A stretch of 64,000 nt of DNA from Nitrosomonas sp. Is35 (lineage in GTDB: Bacteria; Pseudomonadota; Gammaproteobacteria; Burkholderiales; Nitrosomonadaceae), in the NCBI RefSeq assembly GCF_033063295.1, contig NZ_JAWJZH010000001.1:2852001-2916000 (forward strand), given 5' to 3'. Below are positions 18,250 to 27,320 of this stretch, in pieces. Position numbers and translations under genes: made by a program. The notes beneath the pieces were generated by a model. That model searched no databases and was not told the DNA's origin. It saw only the letters and a program-made list of their open reading frames with translations. The stretch's first letter is position 1. Every line of letters starts with the position of its first letter.

Positions 18250-19902
18250 TCATCTCAAAGTTGTGAGCTCGTTGAGTGCAGCCGACAAACGGACAAAACG
18301 AGGTTCTCCAGGCGACAATTCATTGGCCGCTTGGAGACTATGGCGTGCTTCTTCAACCAGCTCCGGGGTTGGACCTTTTTTCTGCATATAAGTAATGATC
18401 ACATACGCCAGATTGAGTAGCACGCGTATGTTGGCGGGCATCGCGCTATAGGCGTCGCGCATCGCGCTCACAGCTTCTTCATACTGCCCTTTACTGATCA
18501 GCAATACCCCACGATTCATAATCAGCATGGCTTCTTGGCGCGAAGTTTCAATCAACCGGCTGCCTTCTTCGCCCATGCCGGCCTGATCAAATATTTCTGC
18601 CACATCGCGCAGTAGAGTAGCGCTTTCAGGATTATTCTTGATTTCACTTTGCAGTAACTGAATGGCTTTCTCTTTATCGCCGGTCGTCAAGAGCAGACGG
18701 GCAATTTCCAAAGCTCCGTCAGAATCCGGATGTATGCTGTCATTGCTGATCGACTGACCCAGCTCCTCGGCGATCTGTTTCGCCTTTTCGGTATTTCCAC
18801 TTTGATGATGAATCAGCCCTTCGACCGCCAATGCTTTCGTGCGCACCTCGTCTGCCGCAAAATTCTTATTGAGCTGCCCCAGCACTTTCAATGCTTGTTC
18901 GGCGTTTTTATTGGCGCTGCATGCCTTGGCAAGACCCAAATAGGCATCCGCTGTGCGCAACACGGAATTTTCTCCGAGCGACACACTCTTGCGGAATGCG
19001 CGCTCGGCATCTTCCAGCTTACCGAGTTTCATCGCAACCTGACCGAGGTTTTTCTGCCGTGTAACAGAATTCGGCGACAGCTTTACTGTACGTTCAAGAA
19101 CATTTCCGGCTTCTTCCAAGTCACCCATCACTTGCAGCGTATGCGCCAGCAGATCTTGCGCTTCAAGATAAGCCGGATTGGCTTCCGTGGTTTCTTCCAG
19201 CAAATGCTTGGCCGCATCCAAATCATTTTTCTTCAGTAATATTTTGGCCAGCGCCGCTTTGGCCCAGGGAAGATCTCGTACAGCCAGAATATCTTCCAAT
19301 ACTTGTTTGGCACGGTCATATTCGCCGCTAACCAGCAACAAATCACACTTGGTGCGAAGCAAGTCAGCTGTATGAGCCTTATCCGAAGCCAAGCGCTGAT
19401 CGCACAAAAACATGGCTTTTGAATAATCCTGCTGTTTCATGGCTTTGTATATTTCCGCAAATGCCTCTTTTTTTGTCCAAATTTTGGCTAACCGTGAACG
19501 CAAGCTCGCTTCCGTGACCGGTTTCAACAAATAGGCATCCGGCTGATATTCCGCAGTCCCTGTGACTGCTTCCATGGTTTTTTCCGCAGTGATCATGAGC
19601 CAAAGACAAGAAGGCCCGACAAGCGATTGATATTTTGCTTCTTCAAGCACTTGCTGGCCATTCTTTCCGGAACCCAGAATAAGATCGCAGAGCACAATGT
19701 CAAATGGCACCTTTTTCAACCAGGCGATCGCTTCATTGCCATTGGTTGCCATATGTATCTTCTTCATTTCAGCGCCGCAACTACTGAGCATATCGCGCAA
19801 AATACTGCGCATCTCCATGTAATCATCGACGATCAATACATTTTTCCCGGAAAAATTTAATTCAGTGGCAGGCGATGAGATGTCTAGCGGATTAATATGC
19901 AT
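18250..19902 (-). CDS. Response regulator with N-terminal REC and long TPR region
   Basis: 550 aa. The receiver (residues 18-140) has the acidic pair VDD at 25-27, phospho-acceptor D73 (IVLCDLILG) and a conserved lysine (LLKPVTEA). From about residue 150 to the end the protein is made of TPR-like helical repeats (for example AKHLLEETTEANPAYLEAQD and AERAFRKSVSLGENS). There is no DNA-binding or enzymatic output domain, so output must be by protein contact. The gene begins 26 bases after the small histidine kinase at 19929-20654 on the same strand, which is its probable partner. Confidence 0.9.
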   Translation of the reverse strand: MHINPLDISSPATELNFSGKNVLIVDDYMEMRSILRDMLSSCGAEMKKIHMATNGNEAIAWLKKVPFDIVLCDLILGSGKNGQQVLEEAKYQSLVGPSCLWLMITAEKTMEAVTGTAEYQPDAYLLKPVTEASLRSRLAKIWTKKEAFAEIYKAMKQQDYSKAMFLCDQRLASDKAHTADLLRTKCDLLLVSGEYDRAKQVLEDILAVRDLPWAKAALAKILLKKNDLDAAKHLLEETTEANPAYLEAQDLLAHTLQVMGDLEEAGNVLERTVKLSPNSVTRQKNLGQVAMKLGKLEDAERAFRKSVSLGENSVLRTADAYLGLAKACSANKNAEQALKVLGQLNKNFAADEVRTKALAVEGLIHHQSGNTEKAKQIAEELGQSISNDSIHPDSDGALEIARLLLTTGDKEKAIQLLQSEIKNNPESATLLRDVAEIFDQAGMGEEGSRLIETSRQEAMLIMNRGVLLISKGQYEEAVSAMRDAYSAMPANIRVLLNLAYVIITYMQKKGPTPELVEEARHSLQAANELSPGEPRFVRLSAALNELTTLR

Positions 19903-19928
19903 GATTCAAAAATTAGAATGAATGGCTG

Positions 19929-20654
19929 TTACGGCAGATGGAGTACGAAGCAGGCGCCTTGCAGTGAGCCGCCGTTTTCCAGGCAAAGATCGCCTTGAAC
20001 GCCTTGATTACGATGCATTCGTGCCACCATGGCGGAAAAATAAAGTCCCAGACCTGTACTGCCGCCATGGAAATCGACGCTCTGCATGACATTACCGTCC
20101 CCTTGCAATAACTCAGGCGGATAGCCATCGCCATCATCTTCAACCCGCAGCACTAATCCACCCTCATGCGCTTCGGCACTGATCAAGATATGATCATGCG
20201 TATGGCGCATGGCATTATTTAGAGCATTACCGATGACACCGCTGATGAGATCTTCGTCAAAATACCAGTACAGCCCGGGATCTACCCGGACTTCCAGGTG
20301 GATTTGGCGAAATTTGAGCAACTGCGCATATTGCGCAACGGTCGTACGCAGAAAGTCGTCCAGGCAAACGGATTGCGGATCAAAGGGATATATTTTCTGA
20401 CCCAGCTTATAGAGTGTCAGCAATTGAATCAGGCGGTTATTGATGCGTTTCGCTTCATGATTCATCTGCACCAGTTCGGCATGCGTGGAAAGTTCGGCCG
20501 CTTCAACCGATGTCAGCACCTTATCCAGACCGCAAATGAGCATGCTGACTGAGTTTTTCATGTCGTGCACGGAAGAAACCAGAAAGTTTGCCATATTGAA
20601 TACAACCGGGATATTGGTTGTATTCGTCTGCTTTTTATTCGATATCCCTACCAT
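19929..20654 (-). CDS. Small soluble sensor histidine kinase
   Basis: 241 aa with no membrane segment or sensor domain. A dimerisation helix with candidate phospho-acceptor H30 (SSVHDMKNSVSML) is followed by an ATPase domain with an N-box (NALNNAMRHT), G1 (VEDDGDGYP) and G2 (GGSTGLGLYFS). The H-box has HDMKN in place of the common HELRTP, a variant seen in cytosolic HPK families. It is transcribed ahead of the REC-TPR gene with a 26-base gap, forming a two-component pair. The input is unknown; it may be recruited by another receptor. Confidence 0.87.
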   Translation of the reverse strand: MVGISNKKQTNTTNIPVVFNMANFLVSSVHDMKNSVSMLICGLDKVLTSVEAAELSTHAELVQMNHEAKRINNRLIQLLTLYKLGQKIYPFDPQSVCLDDFLRTTVAQYAQLLKFRQIHLEVRVDPGLYWYFDEDLISGVIGNALNNAMRHTHDHILISAEAHEGGLVLRVEDDGDGYPPELLQGDGNVMQSVDFHGGSTGLGLYFSAMVARMHRNQGVQGDLCLENGGSLQGACFVLHLP

Positions 20655-20751
20655 GTGATTCCCCGCATAGCATGCGCTTTCGATTCGTTATCAATGGGGA
20701 GTCTAACGGCAAATCACTTTAAACCTGTAGTGTTGAAGCGCAATCAGCAAG

Positions 20752-21531
20752 TTAGGGATAGGTTCCAAGAATCACATGGCATTTTCTTAAGTTTTGCAAT
20801 ATTTCGATGCCTCCCTGAATCACGGCATCGGGTTGAGGATGATTCAGCTCTGCGGCAACTTGTTGCAGCGCCGTCCGTCCCGGCACAGGATCATCGCCGG
20901 AAAGCAATTGCAGCAGCCGCGCAGTTACCGGATTGATTTCGATAAAGCGCACGTCAAACTCAGTGTCGCGATAGACAATCAGATGGGTTGGCTTGCCATC
21001 GGCCGCCCTGGGTTGAAAAGCCGGACCGATTTTGTGCACGGGAAAGCAGTAGCTCAATGTCCAGGCTAACGGCGAAATCACCGGAACACCATCGAGCAGA
21101 TCGCCGTGCACATCAATTTCCGTCGCGTCGATTTTTTCATCCAGCAGCGAAAGCGCTAATTCAACCCACTCATAATGCGCCAGCTCCAGCATAAAAGGCG
21201 GATCATCCGGTTTCGGCTCGCGTTCATGTTCCAGATACTGCAAAAACTCGCGCGGCATTTCCGGAAATAGCGGCGTATGCGATACGTGATGGGCGAAATA
21301 GTCGCGGATCATGGCGTGCCAGCGGTCATCCGGCAACACCCGGCGCAACACCGGAAACGTGTTGGCGATAAAATCCTCCACGTTGTTATAAAACAATTCG
21401 CGGTAGATTTTCATGCGCCGGTCTTCGATCCCCTCCGGGCAAGGATTCCTCTGCGGATCGCGGATATGCGCCGCAAAAGCATACTGTTGCCGCACAAAAC
21501 CGGGACGATCAGCCGTGTTGTGCGTGCTCAC
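20752..21531 (-). CDS. DUF2063 MNIO-partner protein (HvfC/BufC-like)
   Basis: 259 aa from the GTG at 21531-21529 (protein starts [12 protein letters not shown]); the frame stays open upstream inside the preceding gene, but that part reads as nonsense. The N-terminal half has the DUF2063 pattern ([37 protein letters not shown], then [20 protein letters not shown]). The C-terminal half is a mixed fold with [15 protein letters not shown]. In MNIO systems this partner helps the oxidase recognise the precursor leader. It overlaps the DUF692 gene by 23 bases and is the last gene of the three-gene operon. Confidence 0.87.
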   Translation of the reverse strand: MSTHNTADRPGFVRQQYAFAAHIRDPQRNPCPEGIEDRRMKIYRELFYNNVEDFIANTFPVLRRVLPDDRWHAMIRDYFAHHVSHTPLFPEMPREFLQYLEHEREPKPDDPPFMLELAHYEWVELALSLLDEKIDATEIDVHGDLLDGVPVISPLAWTLSYCFPVHKIGPAFQPRAADGKPTHLIVYRDTEFDVRFIEINPVTARLLQLLSGDDPVPGRTALQQVAAELNHPQPDAVIQGGIEILQNLRKCHVILGTYP

Positions 21532-22366
21532 CAGTTTGATCCTGCCATTTGGATTGCAGCGCGTGAATGATTTCCACTTCTTGCAGCAGCTCCGCCAGTG
21601 GTGGAAGATTGAAATCACGCTCCAGCAAGGTCGGAATAACGCCAAAATGCTGATATGTTTTTTCGAGTAATTGCCAGACCGGATCGATCACATCCGCGCC
21701 ATGCGTATCCACGATCAGATCCTCGGCTTCCCGGTAGTGTCCAGCAACGTGTACATAGCGAATGCGTGCTGCGGGCAGTTGTTGCAGGAATGTCTCGGCA
21801 TCATAGCGATGATTGATGCTGTTCACATAAATATTATTCACGTCCAGCAGCAAATCGCAATCCGCTTCCTGCAATACCGCAGTGAGAAAATCAATCTCTT
21901 CCATCGCTTTTCCCGGCGCGGCATAGTACGAAACGTTCTCGATGGCGATGCGTTGTTCCAGAATATCCTGTACCCGCCGGATGCGATCCGTCACATAGCG
22001 TACGGCTTCTCCGGTAAACGGAATTGGCAACAGATCGTATAAATGTCCGTCGTCACTGCAATAACTCAGATGCTCACTGTAAGAGCGGATGCGGTGCTCG
22101 CGCAGAAAACGTTTCAGTCGTTGCAGAAAAGCTTCGTCCAGTGGCGCCGGTCCGCCGATTGAGAGCGACAGTCCATGACAAATGAATGGAAACTTTTCAG
22201 TTAGCTCGCGAAACGTTTTGCCGTAACGCCCTCCGACATTGATCCAATTTTCCGGAGCCACCTCCCAGAAATCGACCGGCTGGGCGGTTTGATCTGCCAG
22301 CGAACTGAGCATCGCGCGCCGCAGACCCAAACCGGCGCCATGAACAGGATAATGCTGGCTGCTCAT
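21509..22366 (-). CDS. DUF692/MNIO family iron-dependent oxidase (HvfB/BufB-like)
   Basis: 285 aa, a TIM-barrel multinuclear iron enzyme. Conserved metal-binding segments are visible in order: [66 protein letters not shown] and [10 protein letters not shown]. The family performs oxidative chemistry on cysteines in ribosomally made peptides; HvfB/BufB-type members convert Cys of precursor peptides into copper-binding heterocycles. The gene starts 13 bases after the stop of an EGKCG-repeat precursor and overlaps a DUF2063 gene, so its substrate is almost certainly that precursor. Confidence 0.92.
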   Translation of the reverse strand: MSSQHYPVHGAGLGLRRAMLSSLADQTAQPVDFWEVAPENWINVGGRYGKTFRELTEKFPFICHGLSLSIGGPAPLDEAFLQRLKRFLREHRIRSYSEHLSYCSDDGHLYDLLPIPFTGEAVRYVTDRIRRVQDILEQRIAIENVSYYAAPGKAMEEIDFLTAVLQEADCDLLLDVNNIYVNSINHRYDAETFLQQLPAARIRYVHVAGHYREAEDLIVDTHGADVIDPVWQLLEKTYQHFGVIPTLLERDFNLPPLAELLQEVEIIHALQSKWQDQTGEHAQHG

Positions 22367-22378
22367 GGGTGTTGCGGA

Positions 22379-22717
22379 TTACTTCTTAGAACCGCATTTA
22401 CCTTCACCGCATTTACCCTCTTGCTCGGCTTTCTTACCGCCGCATTTACCTTCCATGTTCTGTTTCATTTCTTCTTTTTTAGCGCCACACTTGCCCTCGC
22501 CACACTTACCTTCCATATTCTGCTTGGTTTCCTTGCCGCCGTCTTGCGCCGGTTTATTCGCGCCGCTGGCATCGGCCAGTTGCATGTAGCCGCCGGATAA
22601 CTCATTCATCGCAAATGGGTTGGCAACGGTGTCAGCCGAGAGATTGCTGGCCGCCAGACTGGTGACTAATGCAGTACCTATTGCCAGTGAAACGGGTTTC
22701 ATCGATTTTTTCGACAT
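22379..22717 (-). CDS. EGKCG-repeat precursor peptide (HvfA/BufA-like), candidate RiPP metallophore
   Basis: 112 aa. An N-terminal signal-type leader (LAIGTALVTSLAASNLSA) is followed by ANPFAMNELSGGYMQLAD, a conserved region of these precursors. The C-terminal core has five EGKCG motifs at residues 69-73, 74-78, 89-93, 100-104 and 105-109 in a Lys/Glu-rich background, and all five cysteines of the protein lie in them. In Hvf-type systems such cysteines are oxidised by the DUF692 enzyme to copper-binding oxazolone/thioamide groups. GGAG stands nine bases before the ATG. Metal-stress induction is known for relatives, but no operator is recognisable here. No DoxX gene is nearby. Confidence 0.9.
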   Translation of the reverse strand: MSKKSMKPVSLAIGTALVTSLAASNLSADTVANPFAMNELSGGYMQLADASGANKPAQDGGKETKQNMEGKCGEGKCGAKKEEMKQNMEGKCGGKKAEQEGKCGEGKCGSKK

Positions 22718-22903
22718 TGATTATTTTCTCCATAAAAATTGATCGTAACTGCAAACGCCAATGATAACGCCAAACCGGCGCGAAGTCGCCCGTTTCTGTA
22801 CGCTCAACCTGACCTATCTTACTTTTGTTGCCTGCGCCTCTCTGATAAACTCAGCGCTTCGAAAAATATTATAAAAATATGCCAGTTAACTAAGGAGCTC
22901 CGA

Positions 22904-23623
22904 ATGTTTGACAAACCCAACCAGCTTGTTTTTTACATCAATGCCGCGATCTTTGTCTTTGGTGTATTGGTTGCACTGCTGACGAAATTCATCGTGATTG
23001 CACTGATCGTTGCAGTCTGCGCCGCGTTGCTAATTTACGAGCAAATCCGGCAAAACAAATTCGCATTTTCCATCGCGGATTTAAGAAAAGTATTGACCGT
23101 GCACGATACTTGCGGAAAAAAAGCGACCTTGACACAGACACAAATGACCACCGCTTGTCATACCGATAATTCAGAATACTGGTTTAAAAATATCCGCTCG
23201 GCCGGCAGCATCAGTAATTTCCGGGTTAACGGCAACAGTCCAGCCGAGCAAAAGCATGAAAACGGAAGCTACCAAGTCTGTATAAAATTCCCGCCAGAAT
23301 TGAAAGTCATTAACGGTTCCGACTTAACCCTCACGTATCAATGCGAAGGTGCGTTCACGCAGAACGAAGGCATACTCTCCCATGTCGTTGACGATGACAC
23401 GCAGCGATTACGCATGGTCGTTGAATTACCGGGAGGGCGCGCCATCTCGACCGCCCGTTTTTTCAGCATCCATGACGGCAAAGAAGAAGCGCTGCTACCA
23501 CCCGTCATCATCGGACAAACCATTGAAGCGGATATCAAAAACCCAAAACGGGGAGTGGAATACTGCCTGCAATGGAATTGGGAAGAAGAAGGCTTGATCA
23601 AAAAAGTAAGCTGCATGTTCTAA
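22904..23623 (+). CDS. Membrane-anchored protein of unknown function
   Basis: 239 aa from ATG 22904, chosen because AAGGAG sits just upstream; the longer frame from 22739 reads as non-coding. Two adjacent membrane segments (about 8-25 and 27-45, rich in Ile/Val/Ala) are followed by a soluble beta-rich region with five cysteines and segments such as LTYQCEGAFTQNEG and YCLQWNWEEEG. I do not recognise the family. It is divergently placed from the EGKCG precursor operon with about 190 bases between starts, so a shared regulatory region is possible, but no functional link is visible. Confidence 0.75.
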   Translation: MFDKPNQLVFYINAAIFVFGVLVALLTKFIVIALIVAVCAALLIYEQIRQNKFAFSIADLRKVLTVHDTCGKKATLTQTQMTTACHTDNSEYWFKNIRSAGSISNFRVNGNSPAEQKHENGSYQVCIKFPPELKVINGSDLTLTYQCEGAFTQNEGILSHVVDDDTQRLRMVVELPGGRAISTARFFSIHDGKEEALLPPVIIGQTIEADIKNPKRGVEYCLQWNWEEEGLIKKVSCMF

Positions 23624-23774
23624 GCGGCCATCAAACTGTCATCCTGCCCATTTACAGCAACAGGATTGAATCAGCAGAACGATTGCCTAAATTTCCCAAC
23701 CGGGCGACTGGATTGAAAAATCCGGTTTGCCCGGCTTCTCACCGCCGCCTTGATAGCTCAAACATCGCAAACCA

Positions 23775-25313
23775 TTGAATCTTCTTAAAGCACTCGCTGC
23801 GGTCAGCAGCATGACTTTCATCTCGCGCATTCTCGGTTTTGTGCGCGATATCATCATCGCACGGATTTTTGGCGCGGGCATGGAAACGGATGCTTTCTTT
23901 GTCGCATTCCGCATTCCAAACCTGCTGCGGCGGATTTTCGGAGAGGGGGCCTTTTCGCAAGCATTCGTTCCCATTCTCGCCGAGTACAAGAACAATCGCA
24001 CAGCTAAAGAAACGCACGATTTCATCGATCACATCACGATGATCCTGGGCATCACGCTGTTCGTGGTCACTGTTATCGGTATTATCGCTGCGCCGCTGAT
24101 AATCTACGTCAGCGCACCGGGATTCTCCACCGATCAGGACAAATTCAATTTGACCGTGACGCTGCTGCAAATCACATTTCCCTACATATTATTTATAGCG
24201 TTGGTCGCTTTGGCGGGAAGCATACTCAACACATTCGGGAAATTTAACATTCCCGCGCTGACCCCCGCATTATTGAATCTGTCCTTTATTGCTTGCGCGC
24301 TATGGCTTACCCCCTTGATTGATCCGCCCATTCTGGCACTGGCTTGGGCGGTTTTTATCGGTGGCATATTGCAACTGGCTTTCCAGATTCCTTTCCTCTT
24401 ACGGCTCAAATTAATGCCGCGGATCCGTTTTAAAAATCCGGACACCGGCGCCTGGCGCGTGCTCAAATTGATGGGGCCCGCTATTTTCGGTGTATCGGTG
24501 AGTCAAATCAGTCTGCTGATCAACACCATTTTTGCTTCATTGCTGGTAACCGGCAGCGTATCGTGGCTTTATTATGCCGACAGGCTCATGGAGTTTCCCG
24601 CAGGCCTGCTCGGCGTCGCGCTGGGCACCATCCTGCTGCCATCGCTGGCACGGCATTACACCAGCAACAGCCGCGAAGAATACTCCCGCTTGCTGGATTG
24701 GGGATTACGCATGACCATCTTGCTGACCTTACCGGCAGCGCTGGCGTTTGCATTGCTGGCCACCCCCTTGATCACCACGCTTTTTCATCATGGCGCATTC
24801 ACGGATCATGATGTCTGGATGACACGCGAGGCGTTGATCGCCTACAGCGTAGGATTGCTCGGATTAATCCTGGTGAAAGTGCTCGCACCGGCATTCTACG
24901 CGCGCCAGAACATCAAAACGCCGGTAAAAATCGCCATCATCACGTTAACTGCAACGCAACTGATGAACCTCGCCTTCATCGGCACACTCCAGCATGCCGG
25001 ACTGGCGCTGGCCATCGGCTTGGGCGCATGCCTCAATGCCGGATTGCTGTTTTACCAATTGCGCAAGCAGGAAATCTTCCAACCGCAACCCGGCTGGCTC
25101 ATCTTCTGTGTAAAAATTTTGCTGGCATTGGCGGCAATGGGCGTTGTGTTATGGTTTGCAGCAGGAAGCGATGCCTCGTGGCTGACCGACTCGACACTGA
25201 CACGTGCCGGGCGGTTAAGCTGGGTAGTCGCAGCCGGTGCAAGCAGCTATTTTGCCGCACTCTGGCTGCTCGGATTCCGCCTGAAAGACTTCACCCAGCG
25301 GCAGACGTTGTAA
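23775..25313 (+). CDS. murJ: Lipid II flippase MurJ
   Basis: 512 aa polytopic inner-membrane protein of the MurJ/MviN family, which moves lipid II across the membrane for peptidoglycan synthesis. The start is a TTG giving [21 protein letters not shown], which fits the family N-terminus closely. Further marks are [56 protein letters not shown] and about 14 hydrophobic segments. Length matches the family. No cell-wall gene is adjacent, and the gene looks monocistronic. Confidence 0.95.
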   Translation: MNLLKALAAVSSMTFISRILGFVRDIIIARIFGAGMETDAFFVAFRIPNLLRRIFGEGAFSQAFVPILAEYKNNRTAKETHDFIDHITMILGITLFVVTVIGIIAAPLIIYVSAPGFSTDQDKFNLTVTLLQITFPYILFIALVALAGSILNTFGKFNIPALTPALLNLSFIACALWLTPLIDPPILALAWAVFIGGILQLAFQIPFLLRLKLMPRIRFKNPDTGAWRVLKLMGPAIFGVSVSQISLLINTIFASLLVTGSVSWLYYADRLMEFPAGLLGVALGTILLPSLARHYTSNSREEYSRLLDWGLRMTILLTLPAALAFALLATPLITTLFHHGAFTDHDVWMTREALIAYSVGLLGLILVKVLAPAFYARQNIKTPVKIAIITLTATQLMNLAFIGTLQHAGLALAIGLGACLNAGLLFYQLRKQEIFQPQPGWLIFCVKILLALAAMGVVLWFAAGSDASWLTDSTLTRAGRLSWVVAAGASSYFAALWLLGFRLKDFTQRQTL

Positions 25314-25695
25314 TTCGTCCAGCGGATATAGCCAGCGAAATAGGGAATGCCAAGCTCTAGACGATTGAGCAATTCTTACTGATAGGATCACTTAGCTCAA
25401 TACGAGAATTTGCCTGTTCATACAAGAAATATGCTATCCGATCCTTGCTTATCAGTTAGGTCTGATACTTGGATGATCATAATCGGTTACATAAAAATCG
25501 GAATTTTCTTACCCCATTAGTGATTGTTAACCGGAAATATTGATGTTTTAATGCCGGTAGTACCCAACTAAGCTCATCATAGAAGTTCATTACACCAAGT
25601 TTAATTGAGCAGCCGGCATTACTCTTCAATACACAATCAGCACTAACATATTGATACCTTAAATATATGTGCAGATCCTGATGGGAGGATGAATC
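25314..25695. other. Intergenic region between murJ and the Crp/Fnr gene
   Basis: About 380 A/T-rich bases with no credible gene. ATTGAGC at 25364-25370 and GCTCAAT at 25395-25401 form a 7-bp inverted repeat with a 24-base spacer, too loose for a clear terminator. The region probably contains the promoter of the regulator at 25696. The minus-strand frame across 25477-25731 shows no protein-like features. Confidence 0.4.
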
Positions 25696-26490
25696 ATGCT
25701 TCGAAACCATTGCAGTCCCCAATATAACCATCTCCTCAATTCACTAACACCAGAGGAATACGAGCGTATTTCTCCTTATCTGGAATTAGTTGAAATGCCA
25801 TTGGGCAATGTGCTTTATGAATCCGGCGAGAAACTGCATTATGTCTATTTCCCAATTGACTGCATCATATCGCTGCTGTATGTGATGGAGAATGGCTCAT
25901 CAGCAGAGATTGCTGTGGTCGGCTTTGAAGGGGCCATCGGCATCGCTCACTTCATGGGCGGAAAAACCATGCCTAATCGTGCGGTGGTGCAAAGTGCAGG
26001 GTATTCCTACCGGATACGGCCCAATCATTTTATGCAGGAATTTGACCGGCATGGTGCGATGCTTCATATCATGCTGAAATATACGCAGGCGATCATCACT
26101 CAAATGGCACAAACGGCCGTTTGCAACCGCCATCATTCGGTCGATCAACAGCTTTGCCGCTGGTTGTTGCTCAGCCTGGATCGTCTGTCTACCAATGAGC
26201 TGGTCATGACTCAGGAATTGATCGCCAATATGCTGGGCGTGCGCCGCGAGGGCGTCACAGAAGCTGCTGGAAAATTGCAACAGGCAGGATTGATTCAATA
26301 CAGTCGAGGCCATATCACCGTGCTAGACCGGCAAGGACTGGAGGAGCGGGTCTGCGAATGTTACCAAGTGGTTAAAAAGGAATTCGAGCGCCTATTGCCA
26401 GCAACCAAACGGCAGGGAGCACCGTTAGCTGGTATTTCCTTGGCGCGTCACCTTGAAATTCGCGCAGCAAACAGACATTCTGTTTCTTAG
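25696..26490 (+). CDS. Crp/Fnr-family transcriptional regulator
   Basis: 264 aa with a strong GGGAGG-type ribosome site. The N-terminal cyclic-nucleotide-type beta-roll (VLYESGEKLHYVYFP, IAVVGFEGAIGIAHFMGG) lacks the usual cAMP-binding signature, so the ligand is unclear. A dimer helix follows (TQAIITQMAQTAVCNRHHS), then a winged helix-turn-helix (TQELIANMLGVRREGVTEAAG, residues about 173-205). I recall this subfamily from betaproteobacteria beside general stress genes such as DUF1328. The neighbours here agree: a Lys-rich exported protein, a DUF1328 peptide and a palindromic promoter motif follow within 2 kb. Confidence 0.9.
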   Translation: MLRNHCSPQYNHLLNSLTPEEYERISPYLELVEMPLGNVLYESGEKLHYVYFPIDCIISLLYVMENGSSAEIAVVGFEGAIGIAHFMGGKTMPNRAVVQSAGYSYRIRPNHFMQEFDRHGAMLHIMLKYTQAIITQMAQTAVCNRHHSVDQQLCRWLLLSLDRLSTNELVMTQELIANMLGVRREGVTEAAGKLQQAGLIQYSRGHITVLDRQGLEERVCECYQVVKKEFERLLPATKRQGAPLAGISLARHLEIRAANRHSVS

Positions 26491-26528
26491 AAAATTGAGG
26501 AACGCTCAGCAGACAGTCAGGCTGGTCA

Positions 26529-26690
26529 TCACACTGCGATCCATCGATACGATTCATTGCCCATGTAGTTGATTGTATTCATCATGCTGTCTCGGTTGAT
26601 GGTGAAGCAGCCCATCTGAGCAATCGCATTAAAATCGCCAGTACGCTCCATTTATTTATTACTGCATAAGCGCTGTGCAGTTCTTCATGC
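26529..26690 (-). pseudogene. Remnant of a PAS-domain gene
   Basis: On the minus strand a 40-codon frame (26651 to 26529) encodes MERTGDFNAIAQMGCFTINRD followed by MMNTINYM and a stop. It recalls the intact PAS protein at 31096-31659 (FAPISYITINRNGLINTIN). In the next frame just upstream (to about 26690) HEELHSAYAV recalls its EELRRAHAAM. Order and spacing agree, with one frame change. It looks like a decayed copy of that gene's PAS segment, missing both ends. The match is short and imperfect. Confidence 0.45.
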
Positions 26691-26782
26691 GCTACAGCAT
26701 GAGCCTATTTTCCTATTGAAGATTACATATCTTCATACGATTTATCCCAACCGACCGTCGATATTCACTCAATTACGCCCAA

Positions 26783-26798
26783 TGTGCGGTCACGTACA
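26783..26798 (+). promoter_or_regulatory. Imperfect palindrome TGTGCG-N4-CGTACA, candidate Crp/Fnr-family operator (site 1)
   Basis: TGTGCGGTCACGTACA, with outer arms matching in five of six pairs, sits about 30 bases before a strong ribosome site. The same 16-mer with one central change recurs at 30850. Its size and two-fold symmetry suit a Crp/Fnr-type dimer, and the regulator gene lies 290 bases upstream. Binding is inferred. Confidence 0.55.
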
Positions 26799-26826
26799 GA
26801 ACAGCACGCGCATAAGGAGGATTATT

Positions 26827-26869
26827 GTGATGCTAAGTCCAATCTTGGGAAATGCCAGAGCTTAGCATC
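26827..26869 (+). promoter_or_regulatory. Leader mini-ORF inside a hairpin, upstream of the Lys-rich protein gene
   Basis: A perfect AAGGAGG (26814-26820) precedes GTG 26827/ATG 26830, which opens an 11-codon frame (MLSPILGNARA, stop at 26863-26865). GATGCTAAG (26829-26837) and CTTAGCATC (26861-26869) form a perfect 9-bp inverted repeat that spans the mini-ORF from start to stop. The main gene starts at 26895 with its own ribosome site. This suggests a translated leader or an mRNA-stability hairpin. Function is inferred. Confidence 0.5.
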
Positions 26870-26894
26870 CAATTTAATCACAAGGAGTCTTATC

Positions 26895-27179
26895 ATGATT
26901 CAAGTTAAAAAAACCTCAATAATCACTTTGGTTATCAGCGCCGCTTTTTTGTTAACCAGTACCGCCGCCCTTGCCGAATACACTCAGACACAGAATAAAA
27001 TTGATGACAAGCAGGATTCAGGCAAGCAATCACAATCCAACGCGGATTCTAAAAAGAAAAGCGATGAAGACAAAAGCGGAAAAAGTGCTTCCGATAAAAA
27101 AACTGACAGTAAAACCAGCAAACCTGCCGAAGTGGACAAAAAAATCCCTGCGGGAACAGAAAAAAAAGGAAATTACTAA
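26895..27179 (+). CDS. Small Lys/Ser-rich exported protein
   Basis: 94 aa from ATG 26895, with AAGGAG upstream; the longer frame from 26784 crosses the leader region and is rejected. A clear signal peptide (ITLVISAAFLLTSTAALA) precedes a mature part of about 66 residues made almost wholly of Lys, Ser, Asp, Gln and Thr (for example KKKSDEDKSGKSASDKK), so it is likely disordered and highly charged. I know no enzyme of this type. Its position after the Crp/Fnr regulator and the palindromic motif suggests stress-induced expression in the periplasm. Confidence 0.8.
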   Translation: MIQVKKTSIITLVISAAFLLTSTAALAEYTQTQNKIDDKQDSGKQSQSNADSKKKSDEDKSGKSASDKKTDSKTSKPAEVDKKIPAGTEKKGNY

Positions 27180-27192
27180 TTTTGAGGTGATT

Positions 27193-27216
27193 CCCAATAA
27201 CCGAGCCGGTTTTGGG
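27193..27216 (+). terminator. Hairpin after the Lys-rich protein gene
   Basis: CCCAATAACCGAGCCGGTTTTGGG folds into about ten base pairs with one bulged T and a 3-base loop, 13 bases after the stop. No T-run follows, so termination efficiency is uncertain. Confidence 0.35.
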
Positions 27217-27266
27217 CACAACTTCACGAAGATAAACCTCCGGATAATTGATTCGGAAGTTTATTG

Positions 27267-27273
27267 GACTAAA
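27267..27273. repeat. Target-site duplication, left copy (GACTAAA)
   Basis: GACTAAA directly abuts the left terminal inverted repeat and is repeated exactly at 28148-28154, marking a recent insertion. Confidence 0.85.
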
Positions 27274-27300
27274 TGTAAGAATTACTAGCGTTGTTTACAG
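27274..27300 (+). repeat. IS left terminal inverted repeat
   Basis: 27 bases beginning TGTAAGAA and ending GTTGTTTACAG, matching the reverse complement of 28121-28147 apart from a few central positions. Confidence 0.85.
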
Positions 27301-27320
27301 TATTTGGGAGAATACTGTAG

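Noticed and set aside
22365..22589. Plus-strand His/Leu/Pro-repeat ORF
   Set aside because: It is the antisense image of the EGKCG repeats on the other strand.
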